From Bullera alba (Eukaryota; Basidiomycota; Tremellomycetes; Tremellales; Bulleraceae), in contig BCIX01000004.1 in assembly GCA_001600095.1 (NCBI GenBank), positions 1,306,586 through 1,370,585 on the forward strand: a stretch of 64,000 nucleotides of DNA. The letters are read 5' to 3'. The position numbers were made by a program, and so were the translations under genes. Each line of letters begins with the position of its first letter. The first letter of the stretch is position 1. Positions 43,843 through 53,786 of the stretch are shown here, one piece after another. The notes below the pieces were generated by a model that worked only from the letters and a program-made list of their open reading frames with translations, was not told the DNA's origin and did not search any database.

Positions 43843-45848
43843 CTATCGATCTGCAAAGCACATCATCAGCGGCCACTCGCCCGCATGCCATGCTCGTTGA
43901 CTCACAGAACTCGTGCGTCTCCTCGCCTCTCTTGACAGTACCCTACATAGTAAGGAAACACAGTCAGTAAATTTCGAAAAAGACGTGAAGACAAAACGCG
44001 TATCCGCGGCGTTTCGGCAATATCGCCGAGCAGGATCTAGTGGCATTTGCACACTCACCTTCCAAGCCTCTTCGAAGTCGACGGGGAGGATGACATATCT
44101 GTTCTTTCGGACGGCTATGCATGGTCAGCAGGCCTAGGTATGGTTGCTTCGTAGCACAAGTGGCGGCTCACCTTGCATGCCCGCTGCTTGGCAGATGGAG
44201 GATATCTCAGCTGAACTGAGACGATCTGGACGCGAGACGTCTGATAAATGCCAGTGATCAGCATTACGCGGCGGGACTGCACGAGCCTGGATTTAGACGA
44301 AAGAGCAGACTCACAATCCTCGAGATCGACATCTGGACCAAGGTTCATTTTCGCCGTGACGGTCTGGAAGATCAAACGCCTCTCTCGCCTGGAGGGTAAT
44401 GGGAATTCGATCTTCCTGTCCAGTCGACCGGGACGGAGCAAAGCCGGATCGAGCGTGTCCTGTCTGTTGGTAGCCATGATCACCTGAGAGCTCATCAGTA
44501 CGGGTCACGCCGGTACTAGGCGTGGGCTTTCCTGACCTTGACGGTGGTTTGCTGGTCGAAACCGTCCATTTGATTCAGCAATTCGAGCAAGATACGCTGA
44601 ACCTCTCGATCGGAACCAGTCTGGGCGTCGAATCGCTTCGTGGCGATGGCGTCGACCTCGTCGATGAAGATGATACAAGGCGAGTTCTCTCTGGCCAGTC
44701 TGAAAACGTCTCGAACCATACGTGGACCCTAGATCACGCTCAGCATTAAGGTCTCTCCACGTCCGTCGTCGAGGAATTGCTCACCTCTCCGAGATACTTC
44801 TGCACAAACTCTGACGAGACCACTCTGATGAACGACGCCGTTGTAGCATTGGCCACGGCCTTGACCAACATAGTCTTTCCCGTTCCTATACCGGAAGTCA
44901 GTCAGATGTTGGGGAGGGGCAGCCGCTGCCAGGCATATCCTGACAGGCATACTGTCTCTACGGGGCAAACGTACCTGGCGGACCATACAGCAGGACACCT
45001 CGAGGCGGATCAATTCCGATCTTCCTGTAAAGATCCATCTGTACCAACGGCAACTCGACCGCCTCCCTGATCTCCTGTTTCTGAGAGTCCAGACCTCCAA
45101 CATCACTGTACTTGACATCCGGCTTCTCATCCGCTCCTAGCATCGAAATCGAGGAGTCCGCCTCTGGGGGCAGGATGTCGACGAGAGCATTCGAGTGTCT
45201 GTGGAGGGCGACGGAGGATGATGGCTTGAGCAATTCTCGATCGAGGGTGGACAGGATTCTGACGACATAATTGGAGCCTGTAATGAGTCAGCACGAGTCT
45301 CGAGGATCGCGAGATGATTGGTTTCTTCAGATACAGGGCCTCTAGATGATGTGCTGGTCGCTCGTCTTCACGAAGCTATCCTGTTCTTCGGGGCCGTAGT
45401 ATGCTGACGATTCGACTGACCTGTTGTGCTTCCAACGATACCCCGCTTCTCGTCGACCGGCTCGAGGAACTGTCCGATGACTAATGGCACCGACTGGATC
45501 CTCTTGACTTCCTCCTGAGCACGCAGCAGCTCTCGCCTCAAGTTATGTGTCTCATCTCGGATATACTCCTATATCAGAGCATCAGTCATCGGCTCCAGCT
45601 CTACTTCAGGAGCAAACGACAACGACATACCTCTTGCAATTGCAGGAACTCTTTGTGAGCTTCTAGCCTCTTCCATGTGCTGTACAGCTCTTCATCGCTG
45701 GCAGGGAGAGAGCTGAACAAGACCTTCTTCTCGGCCACTTGAGACTGGAGGGTTGGATCCTGTAGATCCCAGTCAGCTGGTAGTGACGCATTTTGGTAAG
45801 CTGAAGACAACAAACCTCGATCTGAAGGTCGATCCCGATTTCCTCCAT
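43843..45848 (-). CDS. RPT3: 26S proteasome regulatory ATPase Rpt3
   Basis: AAA+ subunit of the 19S base that unfolds substrates and opens the 20S gate. The start [11 protein letters not shown] (ATG at 45846-45848) is followed across introns by a coiled-coil ([39 protein letters not shown]) and the OB-domain [21 protein letters not shown]. The AAA core has the linker [20 protein letters not shown], Walker A GPPG/TGKTML split by an intron, and Walker [16 protein letters not shown]. The second region of homology is [21 protein letters not shown]. The C-terminus ends THEFYR, the Rpt3 HbYX motif. The final intron splits the Tyr codon, leaving an 8-nt last coding exon at 43843-43850. The gene has many introns, mostly 50-80 nt. 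Confidence 0.94.
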
Positions 45849-46130
45849 GGTGCTGCAGATGCGATGAGGACGATAAGAGCAGTTGAACGAGACGATGAGG
45901 ACAGCAGATTATAGCTAGCTGTTTGAGGAAGATGATACGGTGCGGTACGCGTAAGTGACGGAGCGGTGACGGAGATGAACGAAAACTCCGCTCTCTAGAC
46001 AGTTCACAGCCTGCAGCAGCTGCTGGACCGGCTGCCTTTACTCTGAGTACATGTTGCCTGCATGCATCACTCTATCCTACTCCTGATCTTGTACTTCAGT
46101 TCATCGCCTCTACAGTACAGATCTGATACG
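45849..46130. promoter_or_regulatory. Divergent promoter RPT3/ELF1
   Basis: 282 bp. It contains an imperfect 11-bp tandem duplication, gtgacggagcg at 45955-45965 and gtgacggagat at 45966-45976, giving two TGACGGA boxes. Confidence 0.4.
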
Positions 46131-46984
46131 ATGGGCAAGCGAAAGTCATCCAAGAAAGCGCCGCCTAAGCCATCCACCACGCCTCTATGTAGGTCTTTCA
46201 GCTATCTTGTTCGCGACTCAAGTGAGAAGCTGAAGTACAACTTCGATCCGCAGCCTCGACTTTCAAATGCCTCTTCTGCCATCACGACAAGTCTGTCAAT
46301 GTCAAGCTGTGCGTCCATGCAAGAGCCATGTATTATTTCGACGAGCAGTTGCTGATATCCAGCTGGGCGTAGGGATAAACAAACGATGTTTGGGCACTTG
46401 AATTGCAAGACCTGTGGGCAGAGATATCAAGCGCCAATAAACAGTGAGCTCTGGTATCACAATGGTCTAGGGTCTGGGCTTATCAGGTATCAGATCTGTC
46501 TGCGGCGGTCGATGTGTACTGCGAGTAAGTACAGCTGTGTATTAGTGGTGTACTGCGTTTGGAGCAGCTCTGACTCTTTCGTAGCTGGGTGGATGCGTGC
46601 GAGGAGATTAGGCTGAAACAGCCAAAGAAGCAGAGGTAGGTCCAGGCTTTGACGCCTTCTACAGGACCCTTGGCCGAGCTGACTGTTTGTTGTAGAGCAC
46701 CACGCGGGCCAGATCCACTGTTACACGGCGCACAGGGCGGAGCGACGTTTAGCCTGACTGACCGCGCACACCCACATGGAGCGGCGGACGACGAGCTGGA
46801 TGCGGAGGGTGAAGACGATGAGGATGATGAGGGAGAGGACCTGGCCGGGATGCTGAATAAGGAGAAGGTCAGGAGAAAAGCCGTTGACGACGACGATGAT
46901 GATCTCGACGCCGACGACCGGGATGCGGATAGAGGCAAGAGAAGAAGAGTCGCAGATTACGACGACGATGATGACGATGAATAG
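46131..46984 (+). CDS. ELF1: Transcription elongation factor Elf1 with acidic tail
   Basis: Small zinc-ribbon factor that travels with RNA polymerase II and helps it through nucleosomes. Six exons join in phase. Exon 1 gives MGKRKSSKKAPPKPSTTPL. Exon 2 gives STFKCLFCHHDKSVNVKL, with the first Cys pair. Exon 3 (from GGATAAACAAACG) gives DKQTMFGHLNCKTCGQRYQA, with the second Cys pair, then PIN. A 31-nt exon gives LSAAVDVYC, followed by DWVDACEEIRLKQPKKQ. These match the Elf1 core closely. The tail is long and strongly acidic (DELDAEGEDDEDDEGEDL, then DDDDDDLDADD) with basic patches (RGKRRRVADY), unlike short animal ELOF1 but usual in fungi. The TAG is at 46982-46984. Confidence 0.92.
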
Positions 46985-47166
46985 CAAAGGGGACACGATG
47001 GTCGTTGAGCTTGTCATACATTGTATAAATATCACACACAACATGAGATACCCAGATGTTACAGATTTGTACGCGCCGTACGGAGCAGCGAGCGTTGTGC
47101 TCCTCGGCGCAGAGACGAACAGACCCAGCGATAATAGCCGAGCGGATCCGGCAGCCAGTATACAGG

Positions 47167-48405
47167 TCATGGTTCACCTTTTGCTCGAAGTTCAGCTTTG
47201 GGAACTGCCCCAAATGCCGAGAAGAGGTTCTGCTGGCTCTGCAAGTTTAGTGTCAGCTGATTGCGGCTCATAGGAAGGGACGTCAATGCTCACTGGATCT
47301 TTGACAACATCATACCCCGCTTCACTAAGCCGTATGCCCTGTTCCGCGCTATCAAGGACCCCTAAGATCCCGAATCAGCTGATCATCATTGAGCACCAGT
47401 GGACAGAAGCTGCCGTGCACACTCACAATCCACTCTGACGACTTTCAACCGCCTAGCTCCGCCTCGACCTGATCCCTGCCCATTGATCCATTTCTGAGTT
47501 TTGGTCCCTGACAGCCCGCCCGAGGCTATGATATGCGTACAGGACGAGTTCTGCGTAGCTCTAGACATCCCCATCAGCACCTGTCGTCGAGGGAGGGCGG
47601 ACTTGCTGCTCACGTGAACCGCCCGCCGTTCGCTGTAATCATATGCTGGAGTTGGAGGTTGGACACCCTAGGTCCCGTGGAGCCATTGATGTAGAATACG
47701 CATCCCTTGAGCACCTCCGTTTTCTACCAAGCCGTGATCAGCTGAAACTGAGCTCGACAGTATCGATGCAGCTGAACGTACTTGCTCCCTAGCCTGTTCT
47801 TTCATTTTCGCATTCCTGACCTCCCAATACGTCCCCGCGCCAGCGCTTCCGCCCCCTCGATTCGATTGCTGATGGCCAGTGGATGCGGAAACAAAGTGAT
47901 CTGTCCTACATGAGCCTTAGCTTCAGCTCCAGTCTCTCCATTCCGCGGAAGACAGTGTAGCTATATGCGCAAAAATACTCACCTCGAATAGAGGTCAGAG
48001 TTCGTGATAGGATTGACGTCCTTGCCTCTTGTTGCCAGCTATCGCCACACCGTCAGGATACTGCGTATACACGGTTTGCGCCAAAAGCCACTGAAGGAGA
48101 TAAGTACCCACCATTCGCTCCGTCTGCCGACTCCTACTCATCCCCTCTGTCGCCTGGCGCTCGTTCTCGACCTCGGATGATCGGGCTTTTCGCTTGCCGT
48201 ACTGCCCATCCTCCTGTTTTCGCTGCTGCTTCAGCGTCTCCCCGATCCCGCGCTGGAGATCTGGAGCCGGTTCGAATCCTTTCGGACGGGGAAGCGCGGT
48301 TGCCGCCTCGTCTACCGCTTTCCGCTTGCCTTTACGATCCGTGTAAGGGGGAGGGGAGATGGGGATGATCTCTTGCGAGGAGGATGGTGTCAATGGTGTC
48401 GGCAT
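47167..48405 (-). CDS. Small BRCT-domain protein (Rev1-type BRCT, no polymerase domain)
   Basis: Probable DNA-damage-response protein. Exons give an N-terminus MPTPLTPSSSQEIIPISPPP with a basic nuclear-type signal (DRKGKRKAVDE), then LATRGKDVNPITNSDLYS and RTDHFVSASTG. A BRCT domain follows: GCVFYINGSTGPRVSNLQLQ, HMITANGGRFT, ATQNSSCTHIIASGGLSGT, KTQKWINGQG and RRLKVVRVDWVLDSAEQGIR. This resembles the BRCT of Rev1, but the Y-family polymerase region is absent from this locus. After a 55-nt intron with a GCTGAC branch site, the last exon reads SQQNLFSAFGAVPKAELRAK before the TGA at 47167-47169. Reading through that intron instead gives a different tail ending SSQS. Six introns in all. Start ATG at 48403-48405. 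Confidence 0.75.
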
Positions 48406-48967
48406 GGCGATCGCTGGGAGTAGGAGCCGGGTGAGCGGGGTAACAGGTGACAGACGCTCAGTATGACAGCGTTTCACGGGCGATGGGCAGTATAAACCCG
48501 TGATCAGCAATGCCCAGCCTGCCAGATCCTAGACCGTTGGTTTCGAATCGCGCGCGAATCCGCGACCGTGTCGTGTGTAAATTGATTCGGGTGGCAAATC
48601 CTCCGCGACGCGTTGAGTGGCGGAGTCGCCACTCGCCAATGGCCAGCTGGTGACCAACTCGAGCCAGGTCACCTGCTGGTCTCACTTCAGTCTTTGCAGG
48701 CACCGTCAACCGTCCCTCCATGTAAGGTGGGTCTTGAGGCACCCATGTGACTACTTGAAGCCTGGGGTTCACCTTTCTTCCCACCAGCCTTGATGTGCAG
48801 CCTCTTTTCGCGAAGTCTTCCTGCATCCATTCAGCGATTCAACCTGGCCTCGGCGAGCATTCGAGTCGACAACTCCACCATATCATAGCGAAGTGGGAGA
48901 ACGCTGTAGAAACAAGACATTTTCCGACCCCGATCATTCCCCCAGCGCGCATACTCGATAAGAAGAC
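48406..48967. promoter_or_regulatory. Divergent promoter region of the BRCT gene and the 48968 gene
   Basis: 562 bp. I see no gene, no CACGTG box and no repeat of note. Confidence 0.3.
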
Positions 48968-50006
48968 ATGCCCAGAACACCGGTCAAGCTGGCGGCTCCA
49001 CCCAAGACAGACCCTCTGCTCCGCACACGCGGAGCAATTCACTCTCGGAGAGAAGCCGCGACACGTCTCCGCTCGCCGAGGTATACGGCTCAACGCGTCT
49101 TCTACCGTTGTAAGGATGGGGTGAAGACTTCGATAATGGCCAGCCCAATCGAAGCCAAAGTCCTGATACATGCGGGCTCAGTGGCCCGTCGGATTTTGCG
49201 AGCAGGAAAATCTGAGTGTTACGCGGCAGACGGCTTGCATCACATCAACCGCCTTGCGATCGACGCGGAGCTGCTTCCTACCGCTGCTCAGATGACTAAG
49301 AGCGAACTACGCGAACGAATTGGAGACTGGATGAAAGGTGCCAATATGGTCGAATACATCGATGATGGCATCGAGGCCTGTGCCCTGACTCCTCCGAACT
49401 CAGAGGCGAGAGACATCTATATCGCTGCTCGAGTAGGTCATAGGTGCCTTCCGTCTTTAGCTGCTGCTGCCGATCTGATCCTGTATAGCTAGTGAAGTCT
49501 GCTGTTTTCGCCCATCAACTCCCGGATCAGGACGCTTACAAGAGGTCCATACTGCACCTAGCATTCACACTCTGCCAAGAGTGTCAGCATCTCATGGGAG
49601 GCGCGATCGTGAGTTCTGAGTACCACTGCCTGGCCAAGAGTCAGGAGAAAGCACGTCGCTCACAGCATCCGTAGCTTGGCCCTGTCAAGAGTATTCCGTC
49701 AGGATGCTCTACACGCGAAGACCATCAGACGACCTCTTTGGATCGATATTTGCACTACGTTGCCGAGGCAGGTTGGTTTTGGGCAGACGCTGTCTTCGGT
49801 GGGGAGATCGCGGGTATCGTCGACGAGGTGGATCAGAACGACTCGCCGGTAAGCGGGACAATGGCAGTCGATATGGGTGCCGTCGCTGCTGGAACTGACC
49901 CGAGAACCAGGTTCTGGCACGTCTAGCTTTACAAAACGCCGTGGGCTATCCCGACTATTACTTCATCGAAGACAGTATTGTCAGGCGAATCATCAATCGT
50001 GGGTGA
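48968..50006 (+). CDS. Unrecognised protein, four exons
   Basis: Exons can be joined in phase: MPRTPVKLAAPPKTDPLLRT through DIYIAAR, intron (GTAGGTCATAGG to CTGTATAG), LVKSAVFAHQLPDQDAYKRS through HLMGGAI, intron (GTGAGTTCTGAG to CATCCGTAG), LGPVKSIPSGCSTRED through VDQNDSP, intron (GTAAGCGGGACA with a CTGAC branch to AACCAG), then VLARLALQNAVGYPDYYFIE and a stop at 50004-50006. The product, about 270 residues, is helical and Ala-rich with no transmembrane segment or motif I know. The coherent phases and good splice sites argue for a real gene. The 3' end is uncertain, because a second good frame continues to 50340 one base out of register. Function unknown. Confidence 0.5.
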
Positions 50007-50340
50007 CGACGCTACCGATCTGGCTGACAAACGACCAGGCGGGGAAGACTGGTCCGTTGAACTACCAATTTCGCCCCAGATCGGGACCGAGGTGCACCAA
50101 GGAGTGGTAGCCGCAGCTACTCGTAGGCATTATAGACCACCAGTCGAGGTCCCACCAGAACTCCGGATTCGGCCTGAGAACGTGTTGAGAAGGACGTGTG
50201 AGAAGAGGGTTCTAGGTCAGGTGTTTCTACCGCGCTTGCCTGAGATGGAGGTCAAGCCAGAACTCCAGGCCCCTCCTGAGAATTTGGTGATGGGGAGGTG
50301 TGAGAAGAATGGTTATAGGTCAGTGTACCGTTCCGTCTGA
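49978..50340 (+). other. Open frame with internal repeat downstream of the 48968 gene
   Basis: About 120 codons in a frame shifted from the preceding exon. It encodes two related blocks, PPELRIRPENVLRRTCEKRV and KPELQAPPENLVMGRCEKNG. The conserved pattern (P-E-L-x-x-x-P-E-N-V/L-x-x-x-x-C-E-K) suggests translated sequence. It could be the true last exon of the gene above if a small intron or a frameshift is present. No acceptor in the right phase was found. Confidence 0.3.
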
Positions 50341-50510
50341 TTAAGAGTATGAGAAATCTGATTTTTGATCCCTTGGCTCCTCTTTGGCAACCAAAAACGA
50401 TATGCATACTCACGCACTTGCACCTTTTGTGCACTATGCACAGGCTTAGCTAAGCCCCGGTTCCTCAGGGCCAGCCGTTCAGGGCGCAGAGGGGATATGT
50501 CGAGCCAACA
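50007..50510. other. Convergent gap before IDP1
   Basis: 504 bp, partly covered by the repeat-containing open frame ending at 50340. The remainder looks like 3' flank. Confidence 0.3.
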
Positions 50511-52429
50511 CTATGCAGATGTCCTCGCCTTGATCTTCTCGATGAGTTTGTTCTGAGTCCCCGATCAGCTTTAGTCTCTACGGGTGCCGACAGAGCTGTC
50601 CGGCCCGATGCCTTATTGTTCACTCACGTTGACCGCCTTCATGTACTCGTCGGTGGTGACCCAGTCCCCTCTCTGCATGTTCTTTCCCTTCATGGCCAAA
50701 GCGAGATCCTTCGTCATCACGCTGTCCTTGTCAATGACCTCGACACAAGCGGCCTCCAGATCCTTGGCGAATTCGGCCAAAGCGGGCGTGTCGTCAAGTT
50801 TGGCTCGGAAGGCAAGACCTCTTGTCCAAGCAAAGATGGAGGCGACGGGGTTGGTGGACGTCTCCTGGCCTTTCTGGTATTGCCTGTAGTGTCTAGTGAC
50901 AGTGCCGTGTGCGGCCTCAGACTCCATAGTCAGACCATCGGGGGTCATAAGCTCGGATGTCATCATTCCCAAGGATCCATAGCCCTGGGCGATGATATCA
51001 CTCTAAAGCACAGTCAGTGGTGCTCTCGGATTGAAGAGAGGATTCGGCTCACCTGGACATCACCGTCGTAGTTCTTACAAGCCCAGACGAATCCACCGTC
51101 AGACTTCAAAGCCTGAGCGACCATGTCATCTGCGATGTGCGTGAGCTACGGTCTTCAGAACGGCAGACAGGCTGGCTCACCAATCAATCGGTGCTCGTAG
51201 TAGATGTTGGCCTTCTCGAATTCGGCTTTGTACGTCCTGTGCAAGGTCAGCCAAATGCACCCTCTCCACTATGTGTACTCACGACTCGTAGACCTCCTGG
51301 AAGATATCCTTGAATCGACCGTCGTATTTCTTCAGGATGGTGCTGCGAGTTCAATTAGTCCACCCATCAACATAAGAGTCTCCGTGGCCGAATGCTTGTC
51401 CTTGTTCTTGGCTTGCTACACCTTCTAAGTCGTCGATCCCTGCACTGACTTCTCGCCCTGGCTCTCGCCGTCTCATGCTGCAATACCTTCCAACTCGTCG
51501 ATCTATCCGCAGACTGCTCGCCCCCTGCTAGTGTAACAACAAGCTTGCCCTGGCCAACTTACTTCTTCGTGGACAGGAACAATGGCATGTTCTTGGTGAG
51601 AGCCATCTTGAACGAGGCGTGTGCAAAGCCATAGATACTCTCGTCGGTGTTGTACATTGCCAAAGCGACACCTTTGCCTTTGTAATCGTAGATAGGCAGT
51701 TCCGTAGGCGCGGAGCCGTCGGCGGGTGTGTATGTGAGCGTGAGCTTCCCTGGTCCTGGGGCGATAAAGTCGGTCGATCGGTACTAGAGTACGCAGAGTT
51801 TAGCATACACCATCGCTGGAGATACATCTGTCGACTCACCTGGTCACCGAAGGCGTGTCTACCGATACAGATTGGTTTAGTCCAGCCTGGCACGGGTTTG
51901 GGGATCTTCTCCAAGATGATGGGTTCTCTGAAAACGGTGCCTCCGAGGATGTTTCGGATCTAACATTCTTAGAGACTGCACCCTTTCAGTAGATCTTTGG
52001 CTCACAGTTCCGTTAGGACTCCTCCACATCTCCTTGAGCTTGAACTCTTCTACTCGAGCCTCGTCGGGCGTGATCGTAGCGCACTTGACACCGACAGAGT
52101 ACTTCTTGATAGCCTCGGCCGAGTCGATCGTGATTTGGTCGTTGGTCTGAACGTCACTGTTTTTAGCCTCGCTCTTCTGAAGCACAAGTCGCACTCACGG
52201 CATCTCGGCTCTCCATACCTAGATCATAGTACTTGAGCTCGACGTCGACATAGGGCAAGATGAGCTATCAAGCGTTGTTCAGCTCCTTACACCTCGAGTA
52301 GTGTCGAGCTATATCACCCACCTCCTCCCTGATCTTCTTCCAGATGATCCTGGTCATCTCATCTCCATCCAGCTCGACGACCGGGTTCTTGACCTTGATC
52401 CGCTCTATACCTGCCGGCGTAGCGTACAT
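50511..52429 (-). CDS. IDP1: NADP-dependent isocitrate dehydrogenase
   Basis: Homodimeric enzyme that converts isocitrate and NADP+ to 2-oxoglutarate, CO2 and NADPH. The start [16 protein letters not shown] leads into [20 protein letters not shown]. Family blocks follow across at least eight introns: [125 protein letters not shown], then [20 protein letters not shown] and [13 protein letters not shown]. The C-terminus [13 protein letters not shown] lacks a peroxisomal SKL-type signal. An in-frame ATG at 52457-52459 would add [10 protein letters not shown], a short amphipathic extension that may influence mitochondrial import. It is divergent from the SDHAF3 gene. Confidence 0.93.
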
Positions 52430-53019
52430 TCTAAGTGCGATGCTGAGTGGTGACTGCACAACAGATAACTTGGCAGCACTTGGCCTAGATCCAGCACGTA
52501 GCAGTGCAGAGCGTGTTTGAGAAAGCTATAGCGCAGACGTCAGCTATGAACTTGCGTGAACGCCGAGCTGGATCCAACGACCGAACTGGCGAGATACGCC
52601 AGTCGTGAGCGTTGTGTGGCCCGGTGCCAGACCTATCACTGACCATAAGCGATGATAATAGCTAGTGTCCGTTCTACACAGATAACAAGAAGACAATGCC
52701 AGGTCCAAGGTGAACTGCAGATGACTAGAATGTATACAACAACACCCCAACGGTCTCTCTCACCACCTCGTCTTTTGGAGAGTCGAGTACGGCCCGCGGG
52801 TTTCGGCCGGACCAATCGGACGAACAGGAGCCGAGTCCACGTGGCAAGTCACGTGACCATATCAGATCCGAGATCTCGGTGGCGGCGAGTCATGTCGAGG
52901 ATGTCGAGATCGAGCATGACCAGGGATGACCAGACGGCAGTCTACTTCACCTTTCATCACGATATACACTGGAAACCCCATCTGAGAGCAGCATCCGTCT
53001 CGACTGACATCCAATCATC
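52430..53019. promoter_or_regulatory. Shared divergent promoter of IDP1 and the SDHAF3 gene
   Basis: About 590 bp. It contains CCAAT at 52812-52816 (HAP/NF-Y class site) and two CACGTG boxes at 52838-52843 and 52850-52855, 12 bp apart. It also holds tandem duplications atgtcgagg/atgtcgaga (52892-52909) and atgaccaggg/atgaccagac (52916-52935). Confidence 0.55.
52838..52855. promoter_or_regulatory. CACGTG pair, 12-bp period
   Basis: Two perfect palindromic CACGTG boxes, the second within gTCACGTGAc, sit 22 bp from the CCAAT box. This combination suggests joint control of the two flanking metabolic genes. Confidence 0.5.
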
Positions 53020-53596
53020 ATGCTGTCGACCATGATTCGCCGGGCGACCGCGTCTTCGACGACGCTTCCTATGCCAATGACCATCCAAGAGGCTTCTGTC
53101 CAGCTTATACCTCCCATTCCGTGAGTGGCTTGACGTCTGCGCTTCCTTCATGGCCGATCCATTGCTCACCCTGCGAAGGCTATACCGGCGACTACTGCGC
53201 GCACATCGGTCAATCCCCGTGGAGATGCGGTTCATGGGCGACAGCTATGTCAAATCAGAGTTCAGAGCCACTCGATCTACAGACAATCCTTTACATATTA
53301 TCGCCTTCTTGTCTCAATGGAAGAATTACCTCGACGACATCGAGTCGGCGACGAAAAAGGGCGAGGAGATCTGGAAAGGAAGGGCGTTGGATATGGACAG
53401 ATTGAATCAAATGAGTAAAGAGCAAGTGGGCCAATTGTACGAGTTGATGCACGCGACAAAGGACGTCTGGAAGTCGTGAGTTACGAAAGCTCAGAAGTAG
53501 CAGGAGAAGCTGTTGCTGACTTGGTGCAGGCCGGAGCAGCTGGAGCAGGAGAATCAACAGAGTGAACAGGACAGCAGCAAAAAGCACGAGGAGTGA
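53020..53596 (+). CDS. SDH7: Succinate dehydrogenase assembly factor 3 (Sdh7/Acn9)
   Basis: Mitochondrial LYR-family protein that protects the Sdh2 iron-sulfur subunit during complex II assembly. The start [16 protein letters not shown] is a basic, hydroxylated N-terminus suited to mitochondrial import. After a first intron (GTGAGTGGCTTG to GCGAAG) the family core reads [40 protein letters not shown] and [14 protein letters not shown]. The LYR tripeptide opens that core. The second intron splits KS and PEQLEQ. The C-terminal 25 residues are polar ([16 protein letters not shown]). The TGA is at 53594-53596. Its promoter is shared with IDP1, which fits a common mitochondrial or carbon-metabolism programme. 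Confidence 0.9.
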
Positions 53597-53786
53597 TAGA
53601 TGTCCGATGAGATCTGCCTGTTATATCATCATTTTGTATCAATACCACTTGCATAGATCGACACATCCATTGACCTAGCGCCACGAAGATCAATCGACAC
53701 GTACAATGGAGATGTCAGGCCGAGATCCACTCTTACAACGGTCCGTATCATGACCACTTGCATAGATTGTCTGACAAGACGCGCTA

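Noticed and set aside
46649..46984. Separate acidic protein at the end of ELF1
   Set aside because: Its frame joins in phase to the Elf1 zinc-ribbon exons through an intron ending TTTGTTGTAG, so it is the Elf1 tail.
47167..48405. Full-length REV1 polymerase
   Set aside because: Only the BRCT region is present; no Y-family catalytic motifs exist between the flanking genes.
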